DNA of 9,298 nucleotides from Betaproteobacteria bacterium. GTDB taxonomy: Bacteria; Pseudomonadota; Gammaproteobacteria; Burkholderiales; SG8-39. Shown here piece by piece: positions 7,429 through 9,298 of this stretch. Within the stretch, counting starts at the first letter, position 1, and every line of letters begins with the position of its first letter. The stretch lies in NCBI GenBank assembly GCA_009693345.1, contig SHXL01000108.1:1-9298 (forward strand). Reading direction: 5' to 3'. The notes under the pieces are model-generated. The model ran no database searches. It saw only the letters and a program-made list of their open reading frames with translations, and had not been told where the DNA came from. The position numbers and the translations under genes are program-made.

Positions 7429-8430
7429 TCATCCACCGGGGCTGAGCTTGTGCTTGTGCCAGTGTTGTCCGTCCCGCCCGCGGTTCCGGATTGCGGTGCG
7501 GAATCCGGATCGGACGCCGGCGGCGGCGGTGGCGGTGGCGGTGCCGCCCTGCAGGTTGACCCCGCCCGTGGAATTGAAAATGATGTTCACGCCGGTGGTG
7601 TCGTTGCCGATTGCTACCGAGGCATCGGTGCCGCTGCCGGCCGTAAGCTGGGTGAGACCGCTGACGGTCAGCGTCGCCGAGGCCTGGCCGCCAATGTACG
7701 CACCCGACTCGAGCCCGGTGCCTCCCAGGAGCGCAATGCTGGCGGCGGAGACATTCTGCGTGGCGAGATTCCCCTGGATGGTCGTCTCGTTGCCCAGGTT
7801 CGCGATGCCGCCGGTGCCGCCACCCTGCAGCAGAATGACCGGCGCGTTGGTGATACCGGCGAAACCCTGGATGGTCTGTGTGCCGCCGTTCTGTGTTTTG
7901 ATCTGCGCCGCGTTGCCGTAGCCGCCGCTGCCGTCGGTGAGCTGCAGCGTACCGCCAGTGGGGAAACTGACGGTCTGGCTCGTGCCGAAGTTCAGGATGT
8001 GGGCCTGATTGCTGTTGCCCGTGCCGCCTTGCACAGAGAGCGTGCCGCCGCCGGTGACGTTGATGGTTTGCGCCGAGCCGGCGCCGTTCTGCCAGATTTC
8101 GGCGACGTTCCCCGTCGTGCCGGCGCCGTTGCTTCCGGCCGTGAGCTGGATTGCCGCGGCGGTAATCGACTGGCCGGCGTTGCTTTGCAGCGAAGCGAAT
8201 TTGTGGTCGCCACCCAAGCCACCGGTGAGCGAGAGCGTGGCGCCGGCCGATACCGTCTGCAGGCCTCCGGTTGACCGGATCACGGCGTCCACGAACGACA
8301 CGCCGGCGCCACCCGCGTTCATGGTGACATTGTTTCCCGCCGCGATCGTCTGCGCCCCGCCCGTCGACTGGATGACTGCCCCGCCTGAATTACCGGTGAC
8401 GATCACATCGCCCGTCATGTTCACGTTCAT
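7429..8430 (-). CDS. Truncated filamentous-haemagglutinin-like beta-helix repeat protein, probably a pseudogene
   Basis: An open frame of 333 residues made of Gly/Thr/Ser/Asn/Ala-rich repeats, with the recurring pattern A-x-I...GG-x-QT[IV]...G...L-x-L-x-GG-x-G. This is typical of the right-handed beta-helix shafts of two-partner-secretion adhesins and related surface proteins. It has no signal peptide and no haemagglutinin secretion domain. The ATG (8428-8430) starts within a repeat, and an in-frame stop lies 8 codons upstream. So the 5' part of the gene seems lost and the product could not be exported as it stands. From residue 297 the composition changes abruptly to basic (RSGFRTAIRNRGRDGQHW), while another frame gives a normal Pro/Ser/Thr tail, which points to a frameshift. 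It overlaps the upstream part of the FecR gene. A partner FhaC-type transporter is not in view. Repeat nature sure; being functional is unlikely. Confidence 0.7.
   Translation of the reverse strand: MNVNMTGDVIVTGNSGGAVIQSTGGAQTIAAGNNVTMNAGGAGVSFVDAVIRSTGGLQTVSAGATLSLTGGLGGDHKFASLQSNAGQSITAAAIQLTAGSNGAGTTGNVAEIWQNGAGSAQTINVTGGGTLSVQGGTGNSNQAHILNFGTSQTVSFPTGGTLQLTDGSGGYGNAAQIKTQNGGTQTIQGFAGITNAPVILLQGGGTGGIANLGNETTIQGNLATQNVSAASIALLGGTGLESGAYIGGQASATLTVSGLTQLTAGSGTDASVAIGNDTTGVNIIFNSTGGVNLQGGTATATAAAGVRSGFRTAIRNRGRDGQHWHKHKLSPGG
7519..7542. repeat. GGN triplet tract (GGC/GGT, eight units)
   Basis: Eight GGN triplets in a row: GGC four times, then GGT, GGC alternating. On the coding (minus) strand this is a GCCACC/GCC run. 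In one frame it codes Thr-Ala repeats, in another eight prolines. It marks the point where the haemagglutinin-like gene appears to change frame. Such tracts are prone to slippage and to sequencing error. Confidence 0.75.
7540..8385 (-). repeat. About nine degenerate ~30-residue beta-helix repeats
   Basis: Successive units begin near AVIQSTGGAQTI, AVIRSTGGLQTV, ASLQSNAGQSI, AEIWQNGAGSAQTI, AHILNFGTSQTV, AQIKTQNGGTQTI, NLGNETTIQ, AYIGGQASATL and VAIGNDTTGV. Each ends in an LTGG, LTAGS or LQGG-type turn. Spacing is 28-36 residues. The units are diverged at DNA level, so this is an old protein repeat and not a recent DNA expansion. Confidence 0.65.
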
Positions 8431-8523
8431 GCTCGCGCCTTGCGGGCGGCGTCAAGGAGATGTTGGAAGTCGTAGCGTACCTGGTCAGCCGCGTTCGCGA
8501 AGAGCGGATGAAGAAATAGCAAG
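8431..8523 (-). other. 93-bp junction between CoA-transferase and haemagglutinin fragment
   Basis: This short gap has no recognisable gene. One minus-strand frame stays open for about 30 codons (...FANAADQVRYDF...LLDAARKARA) and ends in an ATGA shared with the fragment's ATG; I do not recognise it and it has no start signal. An imperfect dyad centred on TTCGCGAA (8494-8501), flanked by CCGC and GCGG, is present but has no T-run. None of the three frames continues the beta-helix repeats, so the missing 5' part of the adhesin gene is truly absent here. Confidence 0.4.
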
Positions 8524-9298
8524 CTACGCCGGCAGGGCAACCTGGAAATCGCAGCCCGTCTTGGCGCGCACCTGATCCAGCGTCACGCCGGGATGCAGTT
8601 CCTTCAGCGCCAGGCCGATCGCAGGCACCACTTCGAACACGCAGAGATCGGTGACGATCATGTTGACCACGCCCTTGCCGGTGATCGGCAGGTTGCAGTG
8701 ATGCAGGATCTTCGGGCTGCCGTCCTTGGCGTTGTGTTCCATCAGCACGATAACGCGCCCCACGCCCGCCACCAGGTCCATGGCGCCGCCGGGCCCCTTC
8801 ACCATCGCACCGGGAACCATCCAGTTGGCGAGGTCGCCGTTCTCCGCGACCTCCAGGCCGCCCAGGATCGACAGGTCGATGTGTCCGCCGCGGATCATGG
8901 CGAAGGAATCGGCGCTGGAAAAGAAACTGGAGCCCGGAATCGTAGTGATGGTCTGCTTGCCCGCGTTGATGAGGTCGGGATCGACCTGGTCCTCCGCCGG
9001 GAACGGGCCGATGCCGAGCAGCCCGTTCTCCGACTGCAGGGTGACGTTCACGCCCTGCGGGATGTAGTTCGCCACCAGCGTCGGAATGCCGATGCCGAGA
9101 TTCACGTAGTTGCCGTCGCGCAATTCCTTCGCGGCGCGCTGCGCCATCAGCGTGCGCACGGGCGATTCCTTCTTCGACGCGCTGGCCCCGGCGACGGTGC
9201 GAAATTCGATCCGCTTCTGGTAGCTCTGGCCTTGCACGATGCGGTCCACGTAGACCCCGGGCGTGTGGACCTGCTCCGGGTCCAGCGCACCGACGTCG
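8524..9298 (-). CDS. 3-oxoacid CoA-transferase (SCOT type), fused A-B chain, C-terminal part
   Basis: Transfers CoA between succinyl-CoA (or another acyl-CoA) and a 3-oxoacid such as acetoacetate, in ketone-body, fatty-acid or aromatic breakdown. The gene enters from the right edge. Codons at 9298 to about 9190 encode HTPGVYVDRIVQG...YQKRIEFRTV, which is the usual C-terminus of subunit A. The frame runs on, without a stop, through a short linker (AGASASKKESP) into a complete subunit B: TLMAQRAAKELRDGNYVNLG, then SENGLLGIGP holding the catalytic glutamate (codon 9028-9030), then GGAMDLVAG and a GCDFQVALPA end. Bacterial enzymes are often two separate subunits; a single chain recalls animal OXCT1. 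No ribosome-binding site precedes the internal ATG at 9147, which supports a fusion. A GTG at 9249 is only an internal codon. Whether the substrate is acetoacetate or 3-oxoadipate cannot be told. Confidence 0.88.
   Translation of the reverse strand, partial: DVGALDPEQVHTPGVYVDRIVQGQSYQKRIEFRTVAGASASKKESPVRTLMAQRAAKELRDGNYVNLGIGIPTLVANYIPQGVNVTLQSENGLLGIGPFPAEDQVDPDLINAGKQTITTIPGSSFFSSADSFAMIRGGHIDLSILGGLEVAENGDLANWMVPGAMVKGPGGAMDLVAGVGRVIVLMEHNAKDGSPKILHHCNLPITGKGVVNMIVTDLCVFEVVPAIGLALKELHPGVTLDQVRAKTGCDFQVALPA

Larger units (their letters stand above)
7386..7544 (-). other. Out-of-frame C-terminal tail of the haemagglutinin-like gene
   Basis: In the frame one base ahead of the repeat protein, 52 codons run from the GGN tract to a TAA at 7386-7388. 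They encode Ala, eight prolines, then ASDPDSAPQSGTAGG and a Thr/Ser/Asp/Gly-rich stretch ending in RKRRVPRCG. The composition fits the end of a large secreted adhesin far better than the basic sequence in the frame that is open from upstream. One extra base (or two missing) in or beside the tract would explain it. It overlaps the FecR gene's start by 20-47 bp. Confidence 0.5.

Noticed and set aside
6908..7921. Long plus-strand open frame across the FecR and adhesin-like genes
   Set aside because: It crosses two unrelated minus-strand genes and encodes a low-complexity Arg/Ala/Pro/Val product with no start signal.
7540..8385. CRISPR-like or tandem DNA repeat array
   Set aside because: The regularity is at protein level only; the DNA units differ in length and sequence, and they lie within a coding frame.
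8489..8507. Dyad around TTCGCGAA as a terminator after the CoA-transferase gene
   Set aside because: The stem is interrupted, the centre leaves no normal loop, and no T-run follows on the minus strand.
9145..9249. Separate start of CoA-transferase subunit B at the internal ATG (9147) or GTG (9249)
   Set aside because: Neither has a ribosome-binding site, and the frame is continuous with subunit A sequence up to the window edge.

Overview
The window looks like a chromosomal segment of a GC-rich betaproteobacterium. This is inferred from the gene order pyrG-kdsA-eno-ftsB, high G+C with strong third-position G/C, Kdo (LPS) biosynthesis, and the haemagglutinin-type repeat protein beside a FecR-domain gene. 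The exact genus cannot be read from the sequence.

Layout, left to right. (1) 1-914, minus strand: the first 35 codons of a Rossmann-fold oxidoreductase, preceded by an overlapping PhyH/EctD-like Fe(II)/2-oxoglutarate dioxygenase gene. (2) 915-976: a 62-bp divergent control region with a perfect TATAAT facing the dioxygenase and a tandem CATGTAT repeat. (3) 977-2551, plus strand: a secreted family 5 (peptide/nickel/opine type) ABC-transporter solute-binding protein with no permease genes in view. (4) 2552-6616, minus strand: the housekeeping operon pyrG-kdsA-eno-ftsB, in which every junction is a 4-bp ATGA stop/start overlap. It links CTP synthesis, Kdo-8-phosphate synthesis, enolase and the divisome protein FtsB. 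(5) 6686-8430, minus strand: a signal-peptide FecR-domain protein and, upstream of it, a fragment of a beta-helix haemagglutinin-like protein. The fragment lacks its secretion N-terminus and seems to change frame in a proline-coding GGN tract near its C-terminus. (6) 8524-9298, minus strand: the subunit B half of a 3-oxoacid (SCOT-type) CoA-transferase, joined in frame to the C-terminus of subunit A, so probably a single-chain enzyme cut by the window edge.

The genes form three functional blocks: a small uptake/oxidation locus (solute-binding protein, dioxygenase, oxidoreductase), a conserved core operon, and a decayed surface-protein locus between that operon and the CoA-transferase. The window is dense: no gene-free stretch exceeds about 95 bp, and there are no tRNA or rRNA genes, transposases or CRISPR arrays. 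I see no convincing evidence of a wholly new system. The points most worth a second look are the damaged haemagglutinin gene, an unusual Arg-Pro in the catalytic loop of enolase, AT-rich islands in eno and kdsA, and the fused CoA-transferase.
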